From positions 1 through 64,000 of the forward strand of contig JANLPQ010000084.1 of assembly GCA_031367325.1 (NCBI GenBank): a stretch of DNA of 64,000 nt, read 5' to 3'. Below the pieces are notes generated by a model that did no database searches, was not told where the DNA came from, and saw only the letters and a program-made list of their open reading frames with translations. Below are positions 8,353 to 16,477 of the stretch, piece after piece. This DNA comes from JAAFIP01 sp031367325 (GTDB lineage: Bacteria; Pseudomonadota; Gammaproteobacteria; Burkholderiales; Burkholderiaceae_C). The translations under genes and the position numbers were made by a program. The stretch's first letter is position 1, and every line of letters begins with the position of its first letter.

Positions 8353-11106
8353 GTGGCCACACTACCGCCTTCCTCTACGCTCGCTGGCATGGCCTTAGCT
8401 CGCAAGGCGCGTGAAGTATTTTTAGCCAAAGCCACCGAAGTTTTAGGCGACGTGGCGCAAACAGTGCGCCACCGGCTCACCGAATTATTGGACGAAAGCT
8501 CTAACGCCCGCCAGTCGCAAGAACGCCGCGACACTTGGATGCAATACCAAAAAGGCGAGGCTGTTTGGATAGACGCTACTGCGAAAGCTTGGCGCAAAGC
8601 CTTATCCCCCCCACTGGCGACAGCGCGCACCTCTAGCGGTTCGTTAACCTTCGAGTTAATGGGCGACGATGTGGTGGAGAATAAAATACTGTCCTCCCGC
8701 TTGGCACTGCGCATACTAGACAAAGCCACTTGGGAGTTGAACGACCTGGTGCTGCGAATACGCAAGCTAGAGCAAATCCCCGACATTGATAAACAAGACA
8801 TGTTGCGCCCCGAGGCCTGCGCACAGCTGGTAGTGGATGCTTGGATGACAGCAGGCCTGACACGCGAGGCTTGGCTGAGCGTGCAAGACGTACTGCATAA
8901 AACTTTTGGTGAGCGCATGGTAGAGGCCTACCACGAAGCCAATGTATTGCTGGTGGCGCAGGGTGTGATGGCGGAAATCGACCTGCGGCCTTTGGTAAAG
9001 CGTACGCCTGGTGCCAACACTGGCAACACAGCAGGCGTACCTTTGCCTGCGTCTACCGCAGCAGGCGAGATGACGCAACGCAATGAGATGGCCGCGGGCT
9101 CTGAGCTGAAGCCTGTGATGCGAGGTGGCTATGCAAGCCCTGCGGGGACAGGCCAGCCACCGTCTGCAAGCCGTAGTACTTTTGCTGGCGGTGATACGCG
9201 TGGCACCCCTTCGAGCGGCGGTGCTGCATCTGGCGGCGCAACACATACTGGTAGTTTTGGGTCGGGCAATTTTGGATCAGGTGGTGCTGGTCCAGGTGGC
9301 TCAGGCTCCGCAGGTTTTGGCCCTGGTGGTACTGGTTCGCGTGGAGCAGGTGCTAATCCGCTAGGTGCGCGTTATGCAAGCGCGGGTGGTCAGGGCAGCC
9401 AGGGCGCGCAGGCTGGTCAAGGTGGTTCACAAGGCAGTCCGCAAAACAGCGGGAACGCAGCGCGGCCGGGCCGTGCTGCTGTCGCACAGTACGCCGAAGA
9501 GTCGCATGAAGAAACCCGCATGATGACCTCGTCCACACCCCTTGCGCGCGCCAAAATGCGCGCGCAAGGGGTGATGGGGCAACTCAAACGCATGCTGACT
9601 GAGAAGGTGATGGGTTTTGATGACAGCCGTTCCCATGGCCCGTCGCCGCAGTTGGCAGCCGCTATGGCACCGCGCGCTCGCGCAGGGACTGGCTATGCGC
9701 GCACCCAACAAAGTGGTGGTCCAGGAGTGATGGGCGGTGGTGGTGTGGGTGCGGGCAATGCGGTGGGTGGCGCGGGGGCGGCTGGGGTTGCCTTTGCTGG
9801 CTATGTCGAAGGCATGCGGCCTGAGCAAGCGGCCGGGGCGCTGCGCGAAGAAACCAATGCACTGAAAAAAGCCGCCAGTACGTCGGCTGAGAAAGCCACT
9901 ATCGAAATTGTGGCCTTGATGTTCCAAAGCATTTTGGCCGAAGACCGTATACCGCCCACCGTACGCGTGTGGTTTGCACGTTTGCAAATGCCGGTATTGC
10001 GGCTGGCGCTGTCTGAGCCTGACTTCTTTGAGAGCTTGCAGCACCCCGCGCGCAGATTGATTGACCGTATGGGTTCGTGCGTGCTGGGCTTTGAGGGCGA
10101 TGTGAACAGCGTGGCGCTAGAGACTGAAATCAAACGCGTGGTGCAAGTTATTGAGCAGTACCCCGAAACAGGGCGACGCGTATTCCAGCTGGTGTACGAC
10201 GAGTTCCAAAAATTCCTGGCCCGCTTTTTAACCGAGGGCGCTGTTACGCAGCGCGTGGTGTCGGTGGCGCAGCAGATGGAGCAAAAAGAAACAGCGGCGA
10301 TTCAATTTACGATTGAGCTGCGCAAAATGCTGGGCGATGTGCCCATGCGCGACGAAATCCGTGAATTTTTATTCAAAATTTGGGCCGAGGTGCTGGCCTT
10401 GGCGGCCATGAAAAATGGCGCACAACATGCCGATACGATTAGCCTCAAACAAGTGGCTGCCGACTTGGTGTGGGCCGCCAGCGCCAAGCCTAATCGTGCT
10501 GACCGCGCGAAGGTGATTCAAGACTTGCCAAACTTACTTAAGCGTTTACGCTCGGGCATGACGATGCTCAGCTTTGACCAGCCCAAGCAAGACGAGCAGA
10601 TCAAATACATCAGCGACACGCTGGCTGATGCGTTCATGTCCAAGACAGAAACCATCGACATTGCACAGATTGAAGCGATGTCTAAACGCCTGAAAAATTT
10701 GGAAGATTTTGTCTCTGAAGACGATGTGGGTGACTTGCCGATTGACGCCGAGAGTATTGAGCTGATGCTAGGCATTGACACCAGTGGCATTGACATAATT
10801 ACCTCCGGCGGCAGCGACCCGAGCGAAGCTATGCGCGGCTGGGCGCTAGAGCTTGACCCTGGTAATTGGTTTAACCTGGACCACAACGGCAAGGCCACGC
10901 GGGTGCAGTACGCGTGGCGTAGCGAGCGTGGGCAGTTGCATTTATTTGCCACGCCTACACGCACCTATTTGTTCCAAGTGCGCCGCTTGGCCGCCTACTT
11001 GCAAGCGGGTTTGATATCGCCGATAGAAGATGAAGCACTGACTGTGCGTGCTACCCGCGAGGCGCTGACCAAGCTGGACGCTAACCCTGAGCGTTTGCTG
11101 GCTTAA
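8353..11106 (+). CDS. DUF1631 family protein with Gly-rich insert
   Basis: This 917-residue protein resembles DUF1631 proteins of beta- and gammaproteobacteria: helical N-terminal part (8353-9000), MAEIDLRPLVKR, then a helical C-terminal two thirds ending in a PilZ-like segment (MRGWALELDPGNWFNL, VQYAWRSERGQLHLFA). Function is not established; a regulatory role is guessed from the C-terminal similarity. Residues about 280-375 are a glycine/serine/alanine low-complexity stretch (FGSGNFGSGGAGPGGSGSAG). The GTG start lacks a clear Shine-Dalgarno; ATG at 8389 is an alternative. A perfect 16-bp hairpin lies inside at 9536-9573. Confidence 0.82.
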   Translation: MATLPPSSTLAGMALARKAREVFLAKATEVLGDVAQTVRHRLTELLDESSNARQSQERRDTWMQYQKGEAVWIDATAKAWRKALSPPLATARTSSGSLTFELMGDDVVENKILSSRLALRILDKATWELNDLVLRIRKLEQIPDIDKQDMLRPEACAQLVVDAWMTAGLTREAWLSVQDVLHKTFGERMVEAYHEANVLLVAQGVMAEIDLRPLVKRTPGANTGNTAGVPLPASTAAGEMTQRNEMAAGSELKPVMRGGYASPAGTGQPPSASRSTFAGGDTRGTPSSGGAASGGATHTGSFGSGNFGSGGAGPGGSGSAGFGPGGTGSRGAGANPLGARYASAGGQGSQGAQAGQGGSQGSPQNSGNAARPGRAAVAQYAEESHEETRMMTSSTPLARAKMRAQGVMGQLKRMLTEKVMGFDDSRSHGPSPQLAAAMAPRARAGTGYARTQQSGGPGVMGGGGVGAGNAVGGAGAAGVAFAGYVEGMRPEQAAGALREETNALKKAASTSAEKATIEIVALMFQSILAEDRIPPTVRVWFARLQMPVLRLALSEPDFFESLQHPARRLIDRMGSCVLGFEGDVNSVALETEIKRVVQVIEQYPETGRRVFQLVYDEFQKFLARFLTEGAVTQRVVSVAQQMEQKETAAIQFTIELRKMLGDVPMRDEIREFLFKIWAEVLALAAMKNGAQHADTISLKQVAADLVWAASAKPNRADRAKVIQDLPNLLKRLRSGMTMLSFDQPKQDEQIKYISDTLADAFMSKTETIDIAQIEAMSKRLKNLEDFVSEDDVGDLPIDAESIELMLGIDTSGIDIITSGGSDPSEAMRGWALELDPGNWFNLDHNGKATRVQYAWRSERGQLHLFATPTRTYLFQVRRLAAYLQAGLISPIEDEALTVRATREALTKLDANPERLLA
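9536..9573. repeat. Perfect 16-bp inverted repeat inside DUF1631 gene
   Basis: CACCCCTTGCGCGCGC (9536-9551) and its exact reverse complement (9558-9573) flank a 6-nt spacer. It encodes part of TPLARAKMRAQGVMG just after the Gly-rich region. Such a stable hairpin could stall translation or transcription, or mark a palindromic insertion. Confidence 0.8.
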
Positions 11107-11188
11107 TTGCTATTGCTTGTGCACGTTACTGCGTAGAGCTGGTCTTTGGGCTAACCGTATCTTCCGTGTAGCTGATTTCTTGGCTCAG

Positions 11189-11356
11189 AGTGCACGCCGG
11201 AAAGCTGGACTCGAGCTGGGCATCTCTTTCGCGAAAAATACTCCGAAAACACGCGCGGATTAAGGCTTTTGATTCGCTAGCTTGAACAACGCGCGCCTTT
11301 CTACGTATTTTTCATCGAGACGGACCCGACTCGTCACATGGTTCTTTGCTTGGGTT
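11189..11356 (+). repeat. CTCGAG-type modular repeat, long form, copy 2
   Basis: Runs from GTGCACGCCGGAAAGCTGGA through CTCGAG, TTTCGCGAAAAATACTCC, CGCGCG inverted arms and ATTTTTCATCGAGACGG to GACTCGTCACATGGTTC. It is the plus-strand counterpart of the copy at 2.4 kb and the start of a 0.9-kb gene-free, repeat-filled gap between the DUF1631 gene and dprA. Confidence 0.75.
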
Positions 11357-11397
11357 ACACAGACTGCGTTTCGGTTGGGTTATTAGGATGGTCGTTA

Positions 11398-11461
11398 CTA
11401 TTAATTTAATAGCTGGTTGAGCAGTATCTACGGCCTACAACGGCTAAAACACTCTGAAAAC
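11398..11461 (+). repeat. REP-like AATAGCTG unit, copy 3
   Basis: Consensus-like CTATTAATTTAATAGCTGG, TTGAGCAGTATCTACGGCC, then ACGGCTAAAACACTCTGAAA. Its tail continues into GAAAACAGGCCTCAGAATAC, the same linker that at 19.5 and 22.5 kb follows a CTCGAG tag instead. Confidence 0.8.
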
Positions 11462-11508
11462 AGGCCTCAGAATACGTTTGGCGTGCCTTCAACGCCTGTT
11501 CTGTGCAC

Positions 11509-11753
11509 GCCTTGGCACTTGGCGTGAACAGCTCCGCGGCTGTCCTCCGGCCTTCGGGCTCCCCCTTTATGCCGCTGCGCTGTTCACACCAAGCGCCAAG
11601 GCTGCGTACAAGGTAGGTAAGTGGGCGGTTGATCACCCGCCACGTTTGCAAGAGCTGGCAGGCGGTGTACTCAGCGTAGCGGCATAAAGGGGGAGTCGGC
11701 GGCCCTAGGCCGCCACGGAGGACAGCCGCGAAGCTGAGTACGCCGCCTGCCAG
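11509..11753. repeat. Paired covarying hairpin element, locus 1
   Basis: Hairpin 1 has arms 11509-11532 and 11579-11602 (22 of 24 paired). Hairpin 2 has arms 11655-11675 and 11733-11753 (20 of 21 paired). The apical cores are the same sequence in opposite orientation: GCGGCATAAAGGGGGAG and CGGAGGACAGCCGC facing each other across a short GC-rich hairpin. Between them is a small GATC-loop hairpin. It occupies a convergent gap (DUF1631 gene and dprA). No protein is encoded. Confidence 0.85.
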
Positions 11754-11932
11754 TTCCCGTACAAGACCGACACAGTTTCCTAAGAAGGACGGCCGCATAG
11801 CTGTGGTAGCACTGCCGACCAGCTCCCCACAAGACAAAAGAGCAAGCCCAAGACACACGAGAGATAGTGCCTAATCAGTTGAACAAAGACCAATAAGTCA
11901 ACAGCATTGACATGACTTGCATTGCATTGCAT

Positions 11933-11972
11933 TTATCGCCGCAGCTCACCGTCTAGGAAAATTAATCTTCAA
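11933..11972 (-). repeat. 3'-UTR motif TTGAAGATTAAT, copy 2
   Basis: On the minus strand: TTGAAGATTAATTTTCC then GGTGAGCTGCGGCGATAA, starting 37 bp beyond the dprA stop codon, in the dprA sense orientation. Confidence 0.65.
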
Positions 11973-12008
11973 GCCCCAGCAACCTACCCCATCACCATGG
12001 CCCAAACT

Positions 12009-13238
12009 TTACGCCACCGCGTGGCGTTGGAACAAGCCGCCGGGCAAACGCATCACCTCGCCGATCAGCTCAAGCTCTAGCAAGTGCGCCTGCAGCGTGG
12101 CGGCGTCGTAGCCGGTGCGGGCAATCAGCGCGTCCAGGCTGACGGGGTCGTAGCCTAGGGCGGCGAGCAGGGCGGTTTGTGGGTTGGTGTCTGGCGCTGG
12201 TGTGTCTTCGTCGTCAAACAGCGCGGTGGATTCGCCCTCGTCGCTGGCTTGGGCTTTGGCTCGGGTTTTAGCTTTTGCTTTAGGCAACGACAGCGCGGCA
12301 ATAGGCGGGTAGGTCAGCTCTTCCAACACATCTTGCGCAGACTCTACCAATTTTGCGCCTTGCTTAATCAGGCTGTGGCAGCCTTTGGACAAAGTGGAGT
12401 GGATCGACCCCGGAATCGCAAACACGTCTTTGCCTTGCTCAGCCGCCAGCCGCGCGGTAATTAATGAACCCGACCGCAACGCAGCCTCGACTACCAGCGT
12501 GCCTTGGGTTAGCGCCGAGATGATGCGGTTGCGTTTAGGAAAATTGGCCGATATGGGCGGTGTGCCGATGGGGAACTCGCTCAAAATCACACCGTGCGTG
12601 GCAATGCGGTGCGCCAGCTCGTAGTGCTGTTTGGGGTATACCCGGTCTAGCCCGGTGCCCACAATGGCAATGGTGCTGCCAGCGGTGGCGGGTGATGCCT
12701 CGCGGGCGTCTAACGCGCCTTCGTGCACGGCGCCGTCGATACCTAGGGCCAAGCCGCTGACCACATGTAGGCCTGCTTGCGCGAAACTGCTGGCAAAGCT
12801 GCGCGCATTGATAGCGCCTTGGGGTGTGGGGTTGCGGCTGCCGACGATGGCAATATCGTTGGCCAGGTCTTTAGCTGCAAGCTGGCGGTACACCGCGCGG
12901 GAGCCTGTCATGTACAGCACCAGCGGCGGGTCGTCTAAGGCTAGGAGTGACTTAGGATACGTAGGGTCGGCCAGCGTGATGACAGCGCGGGTGATACCGT
13001 CGCGCTGGCTGGCAGCTAGCCAGTCGAGCGTGGCTTGGGTGAGGGCGTCTAAACCTTCAGGAACCAGTCGGATGGCTTGGCTTTGTGCGGGGCTGACGCA
13101 TTGGTTTAATGCAGTCAGGCTTTGCGCAAACACGGCCTGCGGCAGACCAAACGCGGCCAGCAGCTTGCGCGCCGCTATGTTGCCCATACCGGGCGCTAAC
13201 GTCAGGCGCAGCCAAGACGCGAGTTCATCGCGCTGCAT
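12009..13238 (-). CDS. dprA: DNA-processing protein DprA
   Basis: DprA binds incoming single-stranded DNA and loads RecA during natural transformation. The 409-residue protein has an N-terminal SAM/HhH-like part (LRLTLAPGMGNIAARKLL), the Rossmann-like DprA core (IAIVGSRNPTPQG, GLALGIDGAVHEGAL, GSGLDRVYP-type GTGLDRVYP, SEFPIGTPP, FPKRNRIISAL) and a C-terminal winged-helix segment (LGYDPVSLDALIARTGYD). A charged, Ala-rich linker (about residues 315-345) joins the last two. Its presence suggests competence or at least ssDNA-recombination capacity. Confidence 0.96.
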   Translation of the reverse strand: MQRDELASWLRLTLAPGMGNIAARKLLAAFGLPQAVFAQSLTALNQCVSPAQSQAIRLVPEGLDALTQATLDWLAASQRDGITRAVITLADPTYPKSLLALDDPPLVLYMTGSRAVYRQLAAKDLANDIAIVGSRNPTPQGAINARSFASSFAQAGLHVVSGLALGIDGAVHEGALDAREASPATAGSTIAIVGTGLDRVYPKQHYELAHRIATHGVILSEFPIGTPPISANFPKRNRIISALTQGTLVVEAALRSGSLITARLAAEQGKDVFAIPGSIHSTLSKGCHSLIKQGAKLVESAQDVLEELTYPPIAALSLPKAKAKTRAKAQASDEGESTALFDDEDTPAPDTNPQTALLAALGYDPVSLDALIARTGYDAATLQAHLLELELIGEVMRLPGGLFQRHAVA

Positions 13239-13264
13239 GGCGAGTATGGGGGATAGCGGTGCGA

Positions 13265-14473
13265 CTAGCGCGGATTGACCAAGCGGTCACCCACGCGCAC
13301 GCCGTCGGTGATTTGCAGCACCAGCGCGTAAGACAGCCTGTCAAACGTGCGGAACACCATCAACAAACCGTTGCGTTCATCAGGCAATTTGATGGTGTCT
13401 TTAGCGTCTGTTGTGCGGTCCAAAATGGTGGCGCCGTCTTTCAAAATTGCCATGACGTAGCCGTTTTCTATGCCATCGGCTTTGCCGCGGTTAATTACCA
13501 CCACTTGGTTTTGTGCCGCGTTGACCACGGCGTTGCCGTAGACCGACACAATTCGCCCGCCCTGGATAACTTGCTCAGGCGCACGCGGGATGTAGGTGCG
13601 AAACTCGCGCTTAGGCTCGGGCAGCAAGCGGTCGCCTACGCGCATTTCTTCTTTGCTGTTGACGATGTCGATCGTGGCGGGCACGATTTCTTGCGTTTCT
13701 TTGCCGTCTTTGTCTGTGCCGACTTTCAGGCTTTCGCCGCGCACCAGCTCAGCGTCGCCCACGTACTGCGCTTCGTAGCCTATGACTAAGCCAGTATTAG
13801 GATCTTTAAGTGCAGTGACGTTGCGGAACACGCGGTATTTATCAGACACGCCCTTGGCGGTACTCAGGTCGCCTTCTTTTTGCGAGCGGGCGTACGCGCG
13901 GTCGCCACGGGCCAGCAGCACACGGTCTTGTGTGGCCACAATGCGTGGTGCGCTAAACAAGGTTAGCTCGTCCACGATCAAGGGCTCGGCCAAGAACGGC
14001 TCGATCAAATTAGGCGGCAAAGTAGGAATGGTGGCGTCGGCCAACGTGCTGCTGCGCACGCGCGGCGATACTTTGATGGTGTCGCCAGCACCGCCTGCGG
14101 CTGAGCCCATACGCAGTCGCGCGCGGCCATTGCTTTTGTCCAGGAAAAGCTGCTGGCCGGGGTAGATCAGGTGCGGATTGCGGATTTCTTGCAGGTTCAT
14201 GCCCCACAGCTCGGGCCAGCGCCACGGGCTTTTAAGGAACAAACGCGAAATGTCCCACAAGGTATCGCGCGGCTTGACGGTGTAGTTGTCGGGCGCGCTG
14301 GCGCTAAGCTCGCTGAGGGCCACGCCAGATTGCGCCACTTGCTGCGCGGTTGCTTTTTGGGCTGGGGTAGTGACAAATTGTGCGCCCGCTGTAGTGCTAA
14401 AGGCAGCTATTGCTAGCCCCCATACTGCCAGTTGAACGGTGTTTTTTGTCAATTTAGAAATGCGCTTCGTCAT
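13265..14473 (-). CDS. LysM domain-containing exported protein
   Basis: A 402-residue protein with a signal peptide (MTKRISKL, hydrophobic stretch, AGAQF) and one LysM domain (NYTVKPRDTLWDISRLFL to NPHLIYPGQQLFL), which binds peptidoglycan. The rest is a periplasmic region without a recognised catalytic motif. I chose ATG at 14471-14473 because AAGGCGAGAGG precedes it; an upstream ATG at 14497 adds eight residues. The order dprA-lysM with def-fmt divergent is usual in Burkholderiales. Confidence 0.88.
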   Translation of the reverse strand: MTKRISKLTKNTVQLAVWGLAIAAFSTTAGAQFVTTPAQKATAQQVAQSGVALSELSASAPDNYTVKPRDTLWDISRLFLKSPWRWPELWGMNLQEIRNPHLIYPGQQLFLDKSNGRARLRMGSAAGGAGDTIKVSPRVRSSTLADATIPTLPPNLIEPFLAEPLIVDELTLFSAPRIVATQDRVLLARGDRAYARSQKEGDLSTAKGVSDKYRVFRNVTALKDPNTGLVIGYEAQYVGDAELVRGESLKVGTDKDGKETQEIVPATIDIVNSKEEMRVGDRLLPEPKREFRTYIPRAPEQVIQGGRIVSVYGNAVVNAAQNQVVVINRGKADGIENGYVMAILKDGATILDRTTDAKDTIKLPDERNGLLMVFRTFDRLSYALVLQITDGVRVGDRLVNPR

Positions 14474-14690
14474 GAAAGCCTCTCGCCTTATCATCATAAT
14501 TCACAATCAATTCTCGATTTAACTTGTTGATTTGGCAAGGATAAATGCAAATTATGTATCCCTACGTGAACGGGAGGCTTGAAAATTAGCGAAAATACAT
14601 CAGTTTAGACCTGTAGCCGTCTTTCGGCGCTTCGGCCCTTGCCCTGTCCGGCAAAATAGCCAGCACTTTTAGATTTTTGCCCCTGCCACC

Positions 14691-15212
14691 ATGACCGCCC
14701 CCCAGCTTTTACCCATTTTGCGTTACCCCGACCCACGTTTGCATACCGTGGCCAAGCCTGTTGCCGCGGTAGACGCGCGCGTGCGCCAGCTGGTGGACGA
14801 TATGCTGCTGACCATGTATGAAGCCAATGGCATCGGCCTGGCCGCCACGCAGGTGAACGTGCACGAGCGCTTGGTGGTGATCGACATCAGCGACGAGCGC
14901 GACCAGCCGATGGTGCTGATTAACCCCGAGATACTGTGGGCTCATCCCGAGACGCTAAAAGGCGACGAAGGCTGTCTGAGCGTGCCCGACATTTATGACG
15001 GTGTAGAACGCAGCATTGCCGTGAAGGTACGCGCGCAAGACGCCACTGGCAACGTGCGCGAGATTGACGCTGAGGGCACACTGGCCGTGTGCATTCAGCA
15101 CGAGCTGGACCATTTACAGGGCAAAGTGTTTGTACAGTATTTAAGCCCGCTTAAACGCAACCGCATTAAGGCTAAACTAGAAAAAGCCTTGAAAATGGCT
15201 AAAAACGACTGA
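14691..15212 (+). CDS. def: Peptide deformylase
   Basis: Removes the formyl group from nascent proteins. The 173-residue enzyme shows all three motifs: GIGLAATQV, EGCLSVP (metal-binding Cys) and QHELDHLQG (HExxH). It is followed by fmt after a 119-bp gap containing a REP-like unit, which probably formed part of a def-fmt operon. Confidence 0.97.
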   Translation: MTAPQLLPILRYPDPRLHTVAKPVAAVDARVRQLVDDMLLTMYEANGIGLAATQVNVHERLVVIDISDERDQPMVLINPEILWAHPETLKGDEGCLSVPDIYDGVERSIAVKVRAQDATGNVREIDAEGTLAVCIQHELDHLQGKVFVQYLSPLKRNRIKAKLEKALKMAKND

Positions 15213-15251
15213 ATGGGCTGTAACGGAGCCCCCACACGCATTCACAGAGCC

Positions 15252-15317
15252 TTTTGTACAGCTATTTAGGCTGCTAACCCAAGTAAATCCTGCTCAAGCA
15301 GCTATTTAATTAATAGC
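15252..15317 (-). repeat. REP-like AATAGCTG unit, copy 4
   Basis: Reverse-orientation copy: GGCTGCTAACCCAAGTAAAT, then CCTGCTCAAGCAGCTATTTA and ATTAATAG. It ends 14 bp before the fmt start codon, so it is probably in the fmt leader. The upstream half (CTAACCCAAGTAAATCC) is shared with the copy at 56.85 kb. Confidence 0.8.
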
Positions 15318-15331
15318 ACATTGCACTAGCC

Positions 15332-16477
15332 ATGAAGATCATTTTTGCAGGCACCCCCGAATTTGCAGCCGTTGCGCTGCGCCAGCTGCTGCAAGCGGGC
15401 TTTAGCGTGCCCTTGGTGCTAACCCAGCCCGACCGCCCGGCAGGGCGCGGCCTGAAACTACACGCCTCGCCTGTCAAGCTGCTGGCGCAAGAGCACGGCA
15501 TACCCGTGGCCCAGCCGCGCAGCCTGCGGCTAGGCGGCAAATACGCAGACGATGCCGCCGCAGCGCAAGCCGCCCTGCTGGCAGCCGATGCCGATGTGAT
15601 GGTGGTGGCCGCCTACGGGCTGATTTTGCCGCAGTGGGTGCTGGATGTCATGGGCGGCGCAGGCCGCAGCGACGGGCCGCCCCTAGCAAGGCCCACCCCC
15701 TTGGGGGGCAGCGCAGCACACGCAGTGGCCAGCGTGGGGGCTGGTAAGTTGGGTTGTTTGAATATCCACGCCAGCCTGCTGCCGCGCTGGCGCGGTGCGG
15801 CTCCTATCCACCGGGCTATCGAGGCGGGCGACGCGCGCACGGGTATTACCATTATGCAAATGGACGCGGGGCTGGACACGGGGGACATGCTGCTGGTGGA
15901 CAGCCTGGCCATTGCGCCTGACGACACCACACCTACGCTGCACGACAAACTGGCTGCCATGGGCGGGCGCTGTATCGTGCAGGCGTTGACAAACTACAAC
16001 AGCTTAAACCGCACGGCGCAACCGCAAGTAACTGCTAGCGCGGCATCTACGGGCAGTGCCGCTGTGCCCAGCAGCGATGGCCACGCCCACAGCGCAGACA
16101 GCGCTGCCTCCAACCCGTGCAGCGCGGCAGACATCACCTACGCCCACAAAATCGACAAAGCTGAGGCGCGTATCGACTGGGCGCAACCTGCCGCTACGCT
16201 AGAGCGCAAAATACGCGCGCTAGACCCTTTTCCGGGCTGCACGGCGCAGATACTAGGCGAGGTGGTGAAAATCAACAGCTCTCAAATTAATAGCTGCTTG
16301 AGCAGTATTAACGGCCTAGAAGGCACTATTGTGCTTATAAATGAGGCCGGAATAGGCGTGCAAACCGGTGACGGTGTGCTGCAACTGACCACGCTGCAGC
16401 GCGCAGGCGGCAAACGCTTGCCAGCGGCGGAATTTGCACGTGGATTTGCGCTGCAAGTGGGGCAGCGGTTTGGATAA
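15332..16477 (+). CDS. fmt: Methionyl-tRNA formyltransferase with in-frame insertions
   Basis: Fmt formylates initiator Met-tRNA. Catalytic features are present: NIHASLLPRWRGAAPIHRAI and the Asp in MDAGLDTGDM; the C-terminal tRNA-binding domain ends RLPAAEFARGFALQVGQRFG. At 381 residues it is well above the usual ~310-320. The excess maps to three places: residues ~108-140 (a CCCCC/GGGGG palindromic element encoding GGSAAHAVASVGA), ~220-268 (Ala/Ser-rich linker) and ~316-334 (a REP-like unit encoding INSSQINSCLSSINGLEG). The frame stays open throughout, so the enzyme is presumably functional. Confidence 0.95.
   Translation: MKIIFAGTPEFAAVALRQLLQAGFSVPLVLTQPDRPAGRGLKLHASPVKLLAQEHGIPVAQPRSLRLGGKYADDAAAAQAALLAADADVMVVAAYGLILPQWVLDVMGGAGRSDGPPLARPTPLGGSAAHAVASVGAGKLGCLNIHASLLPRWRGAAPIHRAIEAGDARTGITIMQMDAGLDTGDMLLVDSLAIAPDDTTPTLHDKLAAMGGRCIVQALTNYNSLNRTAQPQVTASAASTGSAAVPSSDGHAHSADSAASNPCSAADITYAHKIDKAEARIDWAQPAATLERKIRALDPFPGCTAQILGEVVKINSSQINSCLSSINGLEGTIVLINEAGIGVQTGDGVLQLTTLQRAGGKRLPAAEFARGFALQVGQRFG
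15652..15750 (+). repeat. CCCCC/GGGGG palindromic element in fmt
   Basis: A GC-rich unit containing CCCCCTTGGGGGGCAGCGCA and CACACGCAGTGGCC then AGCGTGGGGGC lies in frame in fmt, between VLDVM and GCLNIHAS, which are adjacent or nearly so in ordinary Fmt proteins. The same unit is in azlC (same orientation) and metX (opposite orientation). Confidence 0.8.
16280..16335 (+). repeat. REP-like unit inside fmt (copy 5)
   Basis: CTCAAATTAATAGCTGCTTG then AGCAGTATTAACGGCCTAGA matches the intergenic REP-like consensus and is read in frame as SQINSCLSSINGLE within the C-terminal domain of Fmt. Confidence 0.8.

Noticed and set aside
9190..9450. CRISPR-like or tandem-repeat array in the Gly-rich region
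   Set aside because: The repetition is at the peptide level only; units are irregular and have no constant spacer length.
11406..11858. Apparent 150-residue minus-strand frame
   Set aside because: It translates the two palindromic hairpins; similar frames recur at 19.5, 22.5 and 32.6 kb only because the repeat recurs, and none has coding character outside it.
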